DNA of 64,000 bases. Source: Chondrus crispus. Taxonomy: Eukaryota > Rhodophyta > Florideophyceae > Gigartinales > Gigartinaceae. Below, in pieces: positions 29,036 through 40,679 of the stretch; within the stretch, counting starts at the first letter, position 1, and each line of letters opens with the position of its first letter. The stretch is taken from positions 310,001 through 374,000 of the forward strand of contig NW_005178983.1 of assembly GCF_000350225.1 (NCBI RefSeq). The letters are read 5' to 3'. The translations under genes were made by a program, and so were the position numbers. Below the pieces are notes generated by a model. That model was not told the origin of the DNA and did not search any database. It was given only the letters and a program-made list of their open reading frames with translations.

Positions 29036-30317
29036 ATCTAGCTAGTAAAGTTAAGGAAAGAGTGACATGGTCTACTTTAGAAGCTGATGCCAAGGCTCTT
29101 TTGCAGAGCTGTTTTGTTTCCGTAGTCTCTGGAACTGGATCCAAAGTACCTTGTCCGCTTGGTCAGCAAGTACATGCTGAAAGAGTCTCTGAACTAATCC
29201 ATTTTGATTTTCTCTTTATCGGAGAATCTGTTTCTGGACATGAGTACATCCTAATACTAAAAGATGACTTCTCTGGTTATGTGACCTTGCGTGCATGTAA
29301 GCATGCCGATGCGGATACAACGTCTGAGGTTTTAATGGAATGTTTTACTACATTTGTACCTGTACTTCAGTGGTTCTCGGACCAAGGACCTCACTTTTTG
29401 AAAAAAGTAATGGAACGTCTTGCAGATGCCCTTGGCGTTAAGCACTGGTTTTCAACTGCCTATGCTCCATGGTCAAATGGAACTGTTGAATCAGTTTGCA
29501 AGCAAGTACTTCGCGTACTACGGGCATACAGTACTGAGAATTTGACATAAGAAGCGGAATGGCCAAAGTCTGTATCTGCGATTCAGAGTATTCTGAACAA
29601 TTCTCCGCCACGCCGTCTTGGTAACCGCGCCCCTTACACAGTTCATACCGGACAGCAGGCCGGAAATCCTATGACTGTTGCTGTAGCCGAATCGGAGATG
29701 CGGAAAGTTCGCAATATTGATGCAGTACGAACATTGCACAAGTTAAACACACAAATGTTTCATGACTCTCTTGATGCCATGCACAAGCAAGTTGGAGAAA
29801 AGCTGGACAGCTCACGAGAAAACGCGATCGAATTGCATAACACGAGAACGAATATTGTAACGTACAAAACAGTTGTCGGAGATTATGTTCTCGTCGCTGG
29901 CATTCTCGGACCTCGAACTAAGATGTCTACTAACTGGATGAGGCCTCACCGGGTGTCTCGTATTTTGTCCGATTACACAATTGAAGTAGAAATCTCTTAC
30001 TCGGAATTACTCAAGTTACGCACATATGTCGTATACGGCCTTACTCTGACTCCTTAGTTGGAACAAAGGTCCAAATGAAGGAAGTTGCCGCCCTTACAGA
30101 CCGGATGTGGTATTCTGTCGGGAGAATCAGGGATATGCGTGAGAACTTTAATAATTTTGAAGTACTTGTCAGCTGGAAAGGATTAACAGCTGCTGGTGAT
30201 TCATGGGAACCACTCGATGTTATGTTTGAAGACGTCCCAACGAAAGTTCGCGAATTTCTAAAACGTCGTCGAAATAATGATAGTCTGCGTCGTACTAAGT
30301 CCTCTCTTGGCATGTAA
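29036..30317 (+). pseudogene. retroelement A: integrase core and chromodomain
   Basis: Resumes A's integrase after the zinc finger: SCFVSVVSGTGSKVPCPLG, LIHFDFLFIGESVSGHEYIL, LQWFSDQGPHFLKKVMERL, YAPWSNGTVESVCKQVLRVL (D, D, E). A TAA follows NLT at 29548. The coding continues through LNNSPPRRLGNRAPYTVHTG and GDYVLVAGILGPRTKMSTNW, then TAG at 30055. A frameshift leads to a chromodomain-like NFEVLVSWKGLTAAGDSWEP ending near 30317. This is the true 3' end of the A element whose earlier parts lie 7-27 kb upstream. No 3' LTR was recognised after it. Confidence 0.8.
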
Positions 30318-30465
30318 GGACGCCATGGGGGACTGTTGTGCGAGAAGAACCAGATGGATATCCTTAATGCATTTCGAGTACATTGTTAGTGCAAATAATT
30401 CTAAATGCAAGCAGCAATTATTTTGTCCTCGACTGGAAAATGGAAAGGAATCAATCCTCCACGAA

Positions 30466-30918
30466 CTAACAGACTCTGACCACCTTCGGAAGTTTAGCAT
30501 AAATACCAAACCTACTGCAATAAAATGGAGGTACGGAATGTACAGACCAGCCCGCCCACCCTCGACTTTTACCCTGAAGCTCACAGTCCATCATCTGCAA
30601 TCTCGACGTCGACTGACCCAACAGATTGAACTGCGAGGCTTGCTGTCGTTGGAGCTGCATACACTCGTTAGTATTATAGGAGGGGGAGTGGTGGTACGGG
30701 CACCAGGTAGACGGACTTGATCTTGTCTCGGCAGCAGCATGATGGGGATTGGTGTTGAAAAGATCTATGAGCTGGCGGGCTTCTCGAATAGTGACCGAGC
30801 GGGATGTAAGGAGGAGCGTGATGTGTGGGCGAAATCTTGGGTGAACAGAGAGGTCACGGATGATGACCTTCACAGTGATATGTTCATCCTGTATTCCAGG
30901 TAGAGCGGAGCGGGACAT
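30466..30918 (-). pseudogene. gag-like fragment ending at E's LTR
   Basis: A minus-strand frame starts with the ATG at 30918, the last base before E's LTR. It encodes SVHPRFRPHITLLLTSRSVT, IREARQLIDLFNT, and WCPYHHSPSYNTNECMQLQ, similar to gag zinc-knuckle regions of the C-x2-H...T-x2-C type. The N-terminal half is probably real relic coding sequence; the distal part near 30500 merges with unassigned sequence after A's chromodomain. It may be part of the gypsy body whose pieces lie at 22.9-29.0 kb. Weak evidence. Confidence 0.35.
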
Positions 30919-32042
30919 TGTAGTGCAATACGCACCTGAAAAGGGGGGTAAAAAGAAAGGAAAATATTTGGATATGAGAAGTAGTCCAGGTTGGCGGACA
31001 CACGTGTGAATAATTGCACAGTTCTAATTTTTAATTATTTTATTTTATTTAGTTAATTAGTTGGCATTAATTTTGCTGACACTAGATTAGATTTAAGATC
31101 TAGCGCCGCGAGCTACTGTAGTGGCTCCGACGGGGCGATATATACCTTAACCCTCTGACCACCAAGTCAGTAAAGGTAACCCGAGTTGCCAGAGTTGAAT
31201 ATCGCCTTGGTCGAAGTCCGTCTTTCCCAAGACGCTCCCTTTTACCACAGATTACGTTATCCTTTGCGCTCAGGGGTTCCCTTTTTTTCCTTTATTTCAC
31301 CTATCCTTTTCTATTTCTATTTCTATTTCTATTCCCTTATCTTGTGTTGGTTCCACATTGCCTGATTGCGATCCGCATTGTGACGACTGGAGTCATCGGG
31401 CTCTTGTGTTGGTTCTTTTGTTTGTTGTTGGTGCCATCGGCTTTGGTTGCGACTGGACCGGTGTAGGTGTCTTGGCCATCGGGAGACACGTGGGTGTAGC
31501 GCTGCTACTTTTTTACGTTCACCGACGGAGGCTGTTGCAACAACGTTTCCCTCGAAGGTTCTGTAGTGTATACCGGACAGTGTTGGTTCCATGGGATACA
31601 GGTTGCGACCGTTCCGGTGTCGGTACTTTGCCATCGGGCAGTACGGAGGTGTAGCGCTGCTACGTGTTTGCTAATTCCCGACGGGCTGCGTTGCGACGCC
31701 CCCGTCGAAGACCTTATCAAGGGTATAAGGTGTAACAGGTGCTCCGCGAGCATTGGATTTACGACCCATCGGGCCCGGCTTCCTAATTACCGCCCCGAAC
31801 TCGCCGAGCGACTGCCTGTACAAGACTCTACCACCATTCGTCCCGGGGCGGGCCTCTTCCTTTTGCCCCCCCTATCAGGGACTTGAGCTACTGTGGGCCG
31901 CAAACCCACTTAAAGGGAAAGGGAGAATCGGACACTCCGTAGGGCTGTGCCGTCGGCAACTCTTGTTGGTTGTTGTTTATTAGTTGTGTTGTCGCTGGAC
32001 TGTTGGACCTTGGTTCCGGCCTGGCAGGCACACTGCACTGCA
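30919..32042 (+). repeat. element E 5' LTR, 1,124 bp
   Basis: Starts TGTAGTGCAATACGC and ends GCACTGCACTGCA; followed four nucleotides later by a primer-binding site and 120 bp later by gag. Same family as the solo LTR at 25836-27008. No matching 3' LTR lies in the window. Confidence 0.85.
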
Positions 32043-32046
32043 TAAG

Positions 32047-32064
32047 TGGTCTCCCGACCTAGAA
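32047..32064 (+). promoter_or_regulatory. primer-binding site of element E
   Basis: TGGTCTCCCGACCTAGAA, identical over 18 nt to element B's site although the LTRs differ. It fixes E's plus orientation. Confidence 0.75.
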
Positions 32065-32162
32065 TCTGGAAACTACGAAGCCCGATCTAGAATCTGGAAC
32101 TGAACACAGAAGTCGGAAATAGGTCAATTAGTTCGATAGGTCTCGTTTATTAAGAGCGGACC

Positions 32163-34150
32163 ATGGCATCAAGCCAACCCAAGGACGTCGGTCCTGGGGT
32201 CAGAAGGGCTGGATCAGCTCAAGAGTCGAGGATTCCGCGAGGACCTCGTACGCGAAGCCAAGGAAATTCGGCTACTGATCCAGTTGCAGAAGCGTCCCCT
32301 TCGGGGACGGCCGTTGAGAAGAACGGCCTGGAAGAGAAGTTCGAAAAATTGAGCGAGGAGATTCGTCAGGAGACGAAGAACAAGCTCGACGAACTTCTGG
32401 GTATTTTCCAGAAGCCACAGGAGTTGCTGAAATCTGAGTTCCACGCTGCGCTTGAAGAGCTGACAGCTCGTGTGGTTCTCGTTGAGAGTTTAGGCACCGA
32501 TGCGTCCCCGGGCCGAGATCCGGAAGTGCTGGATTCGCTAAAGCTCGCCGCGAAAGAAGCGCGGCGAGACGCGAATCAGGCCCTGGAAACGCTGGCCAAG
32601 ACAAGGGACAGCATCGACGACCGGTTCTACCGCGCTTCGCGGCGACTCAAGGACCTTGAGCAAACTGCGGGCCGGGCCGAACCAAGTTTGGACGCGGGAT
32701 CGCTCTCCGACGGAGAAGAAACCGACAGTCCAACGAAGAAGGACAAGTCAGTCCGGACCCGGGATTCCAAGTGGAAGAACCCCAAGTCGGCCAAAGGCCG
32801 AAAGAAGAAGAAAAGTCACTGTAGTGACGACCGCGAAAATTGCGACTCAAAATCAGAGTCGAATGTTTCAGAAGAAAATGGTGCCGACGGCTCGTCGAAC
32901 CATTCAAGAAATTCCGACTGAAGATCGACAGAAGGAAATGGGATTTCGTCAAATAAGAAGAACTCCAAACGAGGCGGAGTCACTTCGTCCGCCTCGCAGA
33001 GAGACCAAGAAGCGGAGCCAGAAGACATCGCGACGCGGCGCGGACCGCGATGGGAGGGGTTGGAGGAATTAAATCCGACCAACTACCTCTTCAAGAAGTT
33101 GCTTTCGTACAGGACGTACCGCCTGCGGAACCCGCAGACACGTTTGTCGGGCAAGCGGCGGACCGCCGTGCGAAAGATCAGAAGGGACATACCACGTAAG
33201 GTGAAGAGAGACAATACGTTCACTGGAGACGATGGCGTATTGGTTTTAGATTTTTTAGCTAAGATGGTCCAAGAATTCGACACCCAGGAGATGAACGAAG
33301 GCCAAGCGATCCGCTTGCTACCGGAGTTCCTCGGCGGAATCGCCCTGAGACAGTATACTTCGGTATCACAAACGGCGGGGTCCCACGATAGGAAAATACC
33401 GGTCTGGCCGGAGGCCGTACAGTGACTGTTGCGAAGCTTCGCCACCGATGAGGCAATCCGCCAAGCCGTACTCGCCTTACGGGAAGTACAGCAGCTACCG
33501 TCCGAAGACGAGATGGAATTTTATATCCGTCTGACGGACGGGAGCAATCGATGTGGAAACGTCTATTCGATGGAAGAACAGATGACAATGTTTATTGAAG
33601 GACTCGATTCGAGTATCAAGCCGATGGTATCTCAATACCGACAAGACAATCGGGACGTTTCGTTTTTGAGACTAGTTAATTACGCGAAGGCGCATGGCTC
33701 GGCGAGCCGCGCCAAGGAGAGGAAGACTAGGAGAGTCATAATCCAAGCGCCAGGGGTGCTAAGGACGGGGGGAAGCAGAAGCCTTCGCACCCCACGCGAA
33801 AAACCCGCAGCGCTGTCTATTTGGCCGACTCACTGTCTGCGTCCAGAGGACCTAGTACAGTTGATCAGGAAGAAAATGGATACGCAGGAGCCCTGGTCGC
33901 CGAGGGCAATTTTTATGGCCCCTCCGAGGAATATGGAGACGAGGAGCACGGGGCTAGTGGGATGTCTACGCTACAGACGCCCACGTATACGACGGACTCG
34001 TATACAGAGGCCGCGGATCCCGTGTTAGCGTTTCGAGGGCGCGGACACACGCCAGCGCCAAGGATTCCGATGGAAGATAAGGTTACGGCCTTTAGAAGAC
34101 CGGGCTGGACGGGTGCCGACACCACACCTCCCGGCGTCGCGGACTCGGGG
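32163..34150 (+). pseudogene. element E gag, stops and one frameshift
   Basis: ATG at 32163 in a good context (ACCATGG). One frame runs to about 33800 with only TGA at 32919 and at 33423 (a Trp position by comparison with C). N-terminus: long charged helices (EEKFEKLSEEIRQETKNKLD). Then basic KGRKKKKSH, then the capsid-like part shared with C: NYLFKKLLSYRTYRLRNP, VLVLDFLAKMVQEF, LLRSFATDEAIRQAVLALRE, MTMFIEGLDSSIKPMVSQYR. A frameshift near 33800 continues as MADSLSASRGPSTVDQEENG up to FRRPGWTG near 34110. No zinc knuckle is seen before the junction with the B-family fragment at about 34150, where gag is cut. Confidence 0.75.
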
Positions 34151-34154
34151 TGAG

Positions 34155-35408
34155 TTAATCCTGCCGGTTCCGTCGCTCCCCGGCCCTCTGCAGGGTCACC
34201 ACCAGCGTCACTCACAGGCAACGCCCCTGTCGCCAGCACCACGGGTTCTGTACGCTCTTTCATGAGCTCTGGTTGCAGACTGGTAAACGTGGTTGGGTCA
34301 AATCTAATCCAATTGCCGGATCCCGGCCCTCCGGCATCCTCACGCCTCCCTGGCGAAACATTTGCCCGATCCGTACGGTCATAATGATGCCCCTGACCAT
34401 ACGGCACGCGCGGCCAATCCACTAAGTCGTGGAACCCCAACAGCGTCGTCAGCTGAGAGGACACCCAAGGTCCGCCTAAAACCTCATCCAAGTTTAACTT
34501 GCGTAGCCATTTGATTATCATTGTCGGCAACACATATAATCGCCCGTCCAAGAAAGACCATATGAACCGTTTCGCAACTATTGCGATCCACTCGCTAAGG
34601 AAAATCATCCAGCGAGGCGAACGCGGCGAGTCGTTGAGGCTCAAGCCGAAATACACCAAACAAGGTGGAATCTCGGTGAGGAAGTCCGCGGGAACCTCGT
34701 ACTGGGAGAACCAGTGCGGGATTTGTGGGTATCGCTCATACCGAGAGTGTGGCTTAAAGGTCGTAGCCTCGATCCATTCGTAGGCTACAAAGATCCCGAG
34801 AGCGTTCCGCATCCGACGCTCAAACTTGAGCTTGTCGTAATAACCCGGGTTACTTTCCCGTTCGACATACTCCTCAAAACGGAGAGGAAGAATAGGCTTG
34901 TCCCAAGCCAGATACCCCACCGCCGGCTCCTCGACGCGTTCCGGCAAGGTGTCCAAGATACGCCGCAGATTGGCGACATATCCACGGTCTCCTTCCGTAC
35001 GAAACGCCCATGTGTCGAAATCCCACTCGATCGGGATAGGGCGGTTACACGGCGTCCGTGCAAGCCGACGCACGAGGGCAGCTACATACTTCTCGCGTCG
35101 TCCACGCCTACTTCGGCCATACGTGCTCATCCTCCACAACGACGCGGAAGGAAAAGTCTCGCGACCAAAACAGCTCGTAAGCTGAGACCCCCGGGGAGAG
35201 CCCCGGTGACAACCGCGTAAGGACGAATTAGATGGCTCTCCCGTAGACCCTTGGCGCTCAGAAACGGCGCCCGCTCGAACAATAGCGGGTCATCCGCCAG
35301 CGTCTTTCCTCGCAACTCACGCGGTGCCGGCCACTCGCTCCAGCTGGCCCCCGTATTCTCGGGTTCTCCGTACGGATTATGGAACCGTTCCATCACTCGT
35401 CGTCCCAA
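34155..35408 (-). pseudogene. antisense ORF of the B-family copy
   Basis: On the strand opposite to the element. A first frame (35408-35127) reads MERFHNPYGEPENTGASW; a second, open from the ATG at 35130, reads MSTYGRSRRGRREKYVAALV, WDFDTWAFRTEGDRGYVANL, LERRMRN-like basic helices, WMIFLSEWIAIVAKRFIWSF, LDGRLYVLPTMIIKWLRKLN and LLGFHDLVDWPRVPYGQGHH, ending in a Pro/Thr-rich tail. Its position (between pol and 3' LTR) and the pattern LSEW plus hydrophobic run plus DG, then F-x-LDW, resemble the antisense ORFs of C and D. The frame stays open to 33913 but beyond about 34150 it only mirrors E's gag. Two overlapping frames suggest one lesion. Function unknown. Confidence 0.55.
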
Positions 35409-35758
35409 CCGAAGACAGTGTGTCCCCGCTTATAGAACGCGCGTCGTAACCGCCCGCTGCAGCGGCGTAAGGGGGAAGGCGGCAGCTCACAAGCGACAGG
35501 AAGGAGCTCGGAAAAAGGGGAGAACGGGATCTCGAGAACAATCGGGCATTCACAACCGGCACCAGAGTGGAATTCAAGCTTGCCAAAGGAAACAGGAAGA
35601 AAAGGAAGAAAAGCAGGGCAAACTGACTGGCTTCTCGTCGCTCGCTGATCCCCTCCGCCGCATGCAACCTCCAGCTCCCTCTCGCTGGGTGGCCTTAGCG
35701 CTGTCAGCTCAATTGGCGGATATTTCTACTCTACATACACCCGGGGACGCGTGTTTCT

Positions 35759-35773
35759 CTAAGAAAGGGGATC
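35759..35773 (+). promoter_or_regulatory. polypurine tract of the B-family copy
   Basis: AAGAAAGGGGATC directly before the LTR start TGTAGTGCACTG. It shows that this LTR is a 3' LTR read on the plus strand. Confidence 0.75.
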
Positions 35774-36422
35774 TGTAGTGCACTGTACTCGGTACCGGGA
35801 TAGCTGTCCTTACCGGCCAAAATAAATCGTGCTCGCCGCCACCACGTGTACCACGGGTACACGTGGACTCCCCTGCCGCTCTACCGGACCTCCCCGTGGA
35901 CACGTGTAATCCCTCCGCAACCCATAGGGCCTATGAGGGCTGTACTTGGTCCCCTCGGGGCTACACCCGTTATTTCCTAGTTATTCTAGTTTACTGTATA
36001 ATTTAGCTTCACCATTACGGCGACGGGGGACTATATAGTCAACCCGATTATCAAATTAAAGAGGCACAAAGCCTCGGGTCTTTTACCTGGGTTTCTGGAT
36101 TCCAGGTTGTAGCCTCGACTCGGTACTGGCTCGCCCATACCGACCGAGCCATCTACACCCCTGGAATCCCAACTGCCTTCCCCGCGCGCGTCGACCCTAC
36201 CGCGCGAGCGCTACGTTAACTACTGTGCTATCTGCTCTGTTCGTCCTGTTTTTCCTTTAATTCTTCCTCTTTATTGCTGACTACCTTGCTACTTTTCTAC
36301 CGCGCAAGCCGCGCCCGGATCCCGGTTCCAGTTATCCACCGGGTGGTTTCCCGAATTTCCTTACGCGTCCGAACGCGCGTCGCTCTTCCTACAGCCGCCA
36401 CACGTGGCTGTAGTGCACGACA
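35774..36422 (+). repeat. B-family 3' LTR, 649 bp
   Basis: Reverse complement of the B LTR at 21336-21980 with many substitutions. Ends TGTAGTGCACTG and GTAGTGCACGACA. No primer-binding site follows, consistent with a 3' LTR. Confidence 0.9.
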
Positions 36423-38421
36423 GTTGATGAACGTGACGGACCCAAGTGGGAGATTAATCCGATGGAGGCTACGCCTCTCGGAATTCGACTTCGAAATCAA
36501 GTACAAGAAAAGAAAGGCAAACAACCAGGCAGATGCCTTGTCAAGCCTGTTAACTCAAGGAGAAACCGTCGACGAAATCGACGATGAAATGCCATGTTTT
36601 ATGGCCGAACCGGCCGACACTACAGAAGACGATGAGGAAGATTTCGGTAGGGTAGACGACATCCTCACTTTTAAGGGGGGGCCCGCCTCTGATCGCCTCG
36701 ATCACTTCCAAGCTATTGCTCCGGAGGAGCTCATTCGCGACCAAGCCGTCGACCTTTTCTGCGGTCGAATCAAGGAGGAGATGGACACTGGAAAATTGAG
36801 GACGTTCACAACGGAGGTAGAGAAATTCGAAGGAACTCTATGCAGTACTGCGGCCGGGTTTGTACAAATGGTGATACCACAGTCGTTAAGGGACGGCGTC
36901 CTAGGGTTGAGCGACTACGCAAAATTAGCAGGCCACCCTGCCGGCAGGAAACTGTACAAGACGTTGAGAAGATATTTTTATTGGCCTACAATGGCACTAG
37001 CCTACTACGCAGTTGCTAAGAGTTGCGCCGCATGTGCGCGAGAAAGGGTGAAGTAGAGAAAGAACACGAAGGATATGAAGTTGTTCACACCCAATGCTCC
37101 GCTGGAGTTTGTCGCTATCGACATTCTCGGAGAGTTAATTACCACAAAACGAGGAAACCGTTATATCCTCGTGATCAGAGATCGATACTCAAAAGTGGTA
37201 CGGACTGTACCACTCAAGAAAATTACCGCTGCGCATATAGGGAAAGCGTTTGTACATCATTGGGTATTCGTATATGGACCGCCGGTGAAGTTGCTGTCCG
37301 ATAATGGAACGCAGTTCACGGCCCGGTTCTTTCAGATTATTTGTCGGATTTGGGAATACGCAACGTCCTTACGACGACGTATCATCCGCAGGCCAACGGC
37401 CAAGTTGAGAGGTTCAATCGCACGCTGACTTCCGCGTTGCAAAAGTACGTTGGAGAACATCCTAAGGATTGGGACCTATTTAGCGACGCTGTGACGTTCG
37501 CATACAACACGCAAGTTCATCGAACTACGAACATTGCGCCCTTTGAGCTGGTATCAGCTCGGGCCCCGAGAAGTCTAGCGCTGCAAGCGCAACCCAAGTT
37601 GGAGGAGTTCAGATCGTCACAAGCCTACTATTTGAAGTGGCAGTCGTGGTTGGAGAGTCTGATGAAGACCGCGGACAGGAGCTTACGCAAGGAACAAGCG
37701 AGATATAAGCGAAATTTCGATGCGAGACTTCGCAAGCCGAAGTACGATATACCTGTAGTAGGGTCCTACGTGTTCTTCCGAAAGGAGCAGGGCACGGCTA
37801 GCGAACAGAAGCACTAGCTTGCACAGGTCGCTACAGGACCTTATCAGGTCAGAAGGTCAGATCAACATACGGTAGTCATTGCCATTGGCGATCAGGAGGA
37901 ACGCATATCGCGAGATAGAGTGGAGTTAGCCCCAAGCCCGATGGACTATGAGCCGATAACCGGCCTACGTCAAGCGTTACAGTTCCTGGGAGAGCCGGAG
38001 TGAAACGAAGAAGGAGAGGTAATCGAGGACGAAGATCATCCTCACGTACGCGCGCAGACGTCAGAGGACCAGGAGGATTTAGCTAGTCAAACGCCGTTAG
38101 CGGAGACAATACAAGACCTACAGGAGACAATTGATTCAGACGAGCCGGAGGAGTTGGAGAATCTTCAGAAGGGGGAAGAGGGTGACCTCGAACGCGAACA
38201 AGAAGTTGAGAACGCGGAGTACGTAATTGAAAAGATCATCGATCATGGTCACCGAGAAGAGGAATTAATTCTCAAGGTGAAATGGTATGGGTATGGGTAT
38301 AGGACAGAAGACGCGACGTAGGAACCTATTGATCAATTACCCGGCAGCGCGGTGGTCATATATTTCCGAAAGAAAAGGCTACCATTACCCGCGCAAGTCG
38401 CGCACGCCCAACCGGGATAGT
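36423..38421 (+). pseudogene. element E pol: RNase H end, integrase, chromodomain
   Basis: Begins inside RNase H (DPSGRLIRWRLRLSEFDFEI, NNQADALSSLL). Integrase zinc finger (LAGHPAGRKLYKTLRRYFYW, SCAACARE), TAG at 37054, then the core PLEFVAIDILGELI, VKLLSDNGTQFTARFF, frameshift near 37340, YHPQANGQVERFNRTL and QVHRTTNIAPFELVSA. TAG at 37815 before LAQVATGPYQV. Then an acidic linker and a chromodomain, EYVIEKIIDHGHREEELILK and VKWYGYG, where the WEP tryptophan codon is TAG near 38319. Ends at TAG about 38420. Related to C's pol. No 3' LTR follows. Several stops lie where Trp is expected. Confidence 0.8.
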
Positions 38422-40679
38422 CATCGTAAGTAGAATTAGTAGGTTAGAGACAACGGGGAAGTCAGAAATTCGAGAAAGGAACAGATACGCGAGGTTGGCA
38501 CACGAGGAAAGTGAGAGCGAAGGGATTCACGCGCGACCCGTTTTCGGACGCACGTGAAATGACAACTGGGATCAGCGGTACGTCCTCGTGGAACTTCATT
38601 TAATCAAAAAGACATTTTTTGGTTGCTGTTGCTCCACATCCGTCGACACCCATGTTCATAGCCACTCTGCGGAAAAGTCGTGATTTGACCCTGCTCGACG
38701 AGCGAAAAGAGATGCCCACGTGGACCGTCAACGCGCTGAGTCCGCCGAGATCCCATGCAACTGCACCGTCACATTCCCATATAAGGGATGCCCGCCCTCT
38801 ACCTGCTAAGATCGGAAATCGTGCAAGAGACAAACCGACGGCAACACCGCGGCACAACCCCGTTTTGTAGCACGTACTCTCCACTACCGACGTCCTCGCC
38901 GAGGAAGACTATCATTGAGCATGATTGGCACGGACGGACACGTTCGCACGCATACGTTTCCTACACCCCGAGCGGTATACTTACAAATTGATTACGATAA
39001 CTTCCCTTTCTCTTTTCTGTTTCCTTGTTCTGTCGTGTTTGTTTCTTGTTTCGTTTTCTTTTTATTTTTTTCGTTTTTATTGTGATGGCAAGGACATGAC
39101 CCCGCACTGCGGAGGTTGCTCAGCAAGTCTACAAGGACCAAGAGAAGGACCAGAAGGAGAATACTCCCACGCGAAATGGAAGGAGGCCCCCAACAACTAG
39201 AGGAAGAGATGGACTGGCCTGGAGGAGGAGGAACGCAAAGGAGAGTCAAGGACGACCATCGCGGTGACGTCAGGGAAAGCTGTAGTAACAGAGGAAGGAC
39301 CAGAAGTCTACCCGAGACAACCCGTCACCAATTGTGGTGGTCCACAATAGTAGTTTACCCGACCGACGATCGTCATGACGCTTCCGTGCTCCCTGCGTGC
39401 AGTGCTATTGGAAAGTATGGGCGAATCAAAACCAGGATATAGCCGAACGCAAGGAAGGAAGAGGCGACACGGATAAATCCGATGCAGTTTGTAAGACATT
39501 CAGATTTCTCGGCAACAGATGTAGCAAATAGTGATGCTTTTTGATGTATTTTATGTAGCGGAAATCTTACTAGTTATAAGTGACAACCTTGCAATCAAAA
39601 ACGCTTCTATTCCCTCCCAAAGTATTTCGCACAGCTTTGACGCATGCTTTCCGAACTGCACTTCCACGTCCCTCCAACGACAGGGGCTGGCCATTCGACG
39701 TAGTACAATGCACGTTACAAGAATTGGAGAGGCATAGTAACGATTTTCTTTGGTGTGCGTATGGGCCTCTGGCCATGCAAACGCTCTAACTATGCGGCTG
39801 ATGTCCTGCTTTGCGAAGCGAAAATTGAAAACACAGTCAGAGTCCGTAAGAGAATTAAGGTTGAACGTGTAGTTGGAAAGGGACATAATTCGCGTTCGTC
39901 GCAGATGACTACAGTAGTCCGCTCTAGCACGCAGGTATGCTGCGAGCGACATACGGAGAAGCTCCGTGGACACGTTCACCGGCTGCGATCTCCTCAAAAT
40001 AAGCGCTAACGAAATGTGTCTCCATAGAGATAACCCTTGTCTGCTAACGGCTTTGGTGTGTCGCCGTTGCGGTCCGCGCCTCCTGGTCGTGCTTGATTGT
40101 GCCCAGGTCGATAGTGCTGGTGGTCGAACCTCGTGTGTGTGCGCAGCCAAGAATGTAATACTCCCATGTTACAGTCCTGCAGTCGCAGCGTAAATCATTT
40201 TCTGATCCAAAACGTTGCAGAATTCTGCAATGTATCATACCTCTTTCATTACAGTACACTTGCAGAATAGTTGCAGAATAGTTGCAGAATTTTATCAAGC
40301 GTAATACACGAAATGTCATATCCCTAGTGTTAGAATGTACGGTGTACCGTACACTGCCGATTCATAATTTTTGAAATGTCAATTATGTACGGTCTATCGT
40401 ACATAAAGGCCGTTTTAAGACCATCTTTGAACGACTGTAACTTCTAGACAAGTGTAGCAATCCCTTTTGTGAGTGCACAGGCTTCAAACGTGGGTTCCAG
40501 AGAACCGTCCACGTGTTATGTTTTTGTTGTAAGTTAGTACAGACAGAATAATGTGTCTCAAAAGCTCGGTCACCATTTGAAGCACTTGAAATCTCCCTTC
40601 CAGCCAAAGTAAGACCCCCCGCAAACTCTCCAACCTTCGGAGTAGTTCCCATACACTCTTGGAGGTTCCCAAATCACCG
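38422..40679. other. no gene recognised; short repeats
   Basis: Only short frames without motifs. There is a pyrimidine-rich tract at 38998-39085 and thrice-repeated GTTGCAGAAT words at about 40211-40292. The palindromes GTACGGTGTACCGTAC (40335-40350) and ATGTACGGTCTATCGTACAT (40385-40404) also occur here; a related GTACGATGTACCGTAC recurs near 41719. The 39551-40150 minus frame (199 codons) has no recognisable domain and I leave it uncalled. Confidence 0.45.

Larger units (their letters stand above)
34150..36422 (+). mobile_element. B-family copy, 3' end only, inside element E
   Basis: Contains an antisense frame, a polypurine tract and a complete 3' LTR of the B family. It lies between E's gag and E's RNase H, and E's protease-RT is missing, so the join at about 34150 reflects deletion or recombination. 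The right edge at 36422 is sharp: the next base resumes E's RNase H (LMNVTDPSGRLIRWRLRLSE). The left edge is approximate. Confidence 0.7.

Noticed and set aside
33913-34150. C-terminal extension of the B-family antisense frame
   Set aside because: This part is the exact complement of E's gag coding sequence, so it is fortuitously open and not part of the antisense protein.
39551-40150. 199-codon minus frame in the 38-41 kb spacer
   Set aside because: No recognisable motif, overlapping frames of similar length in the same interval, and no neighbour context. May be chance.
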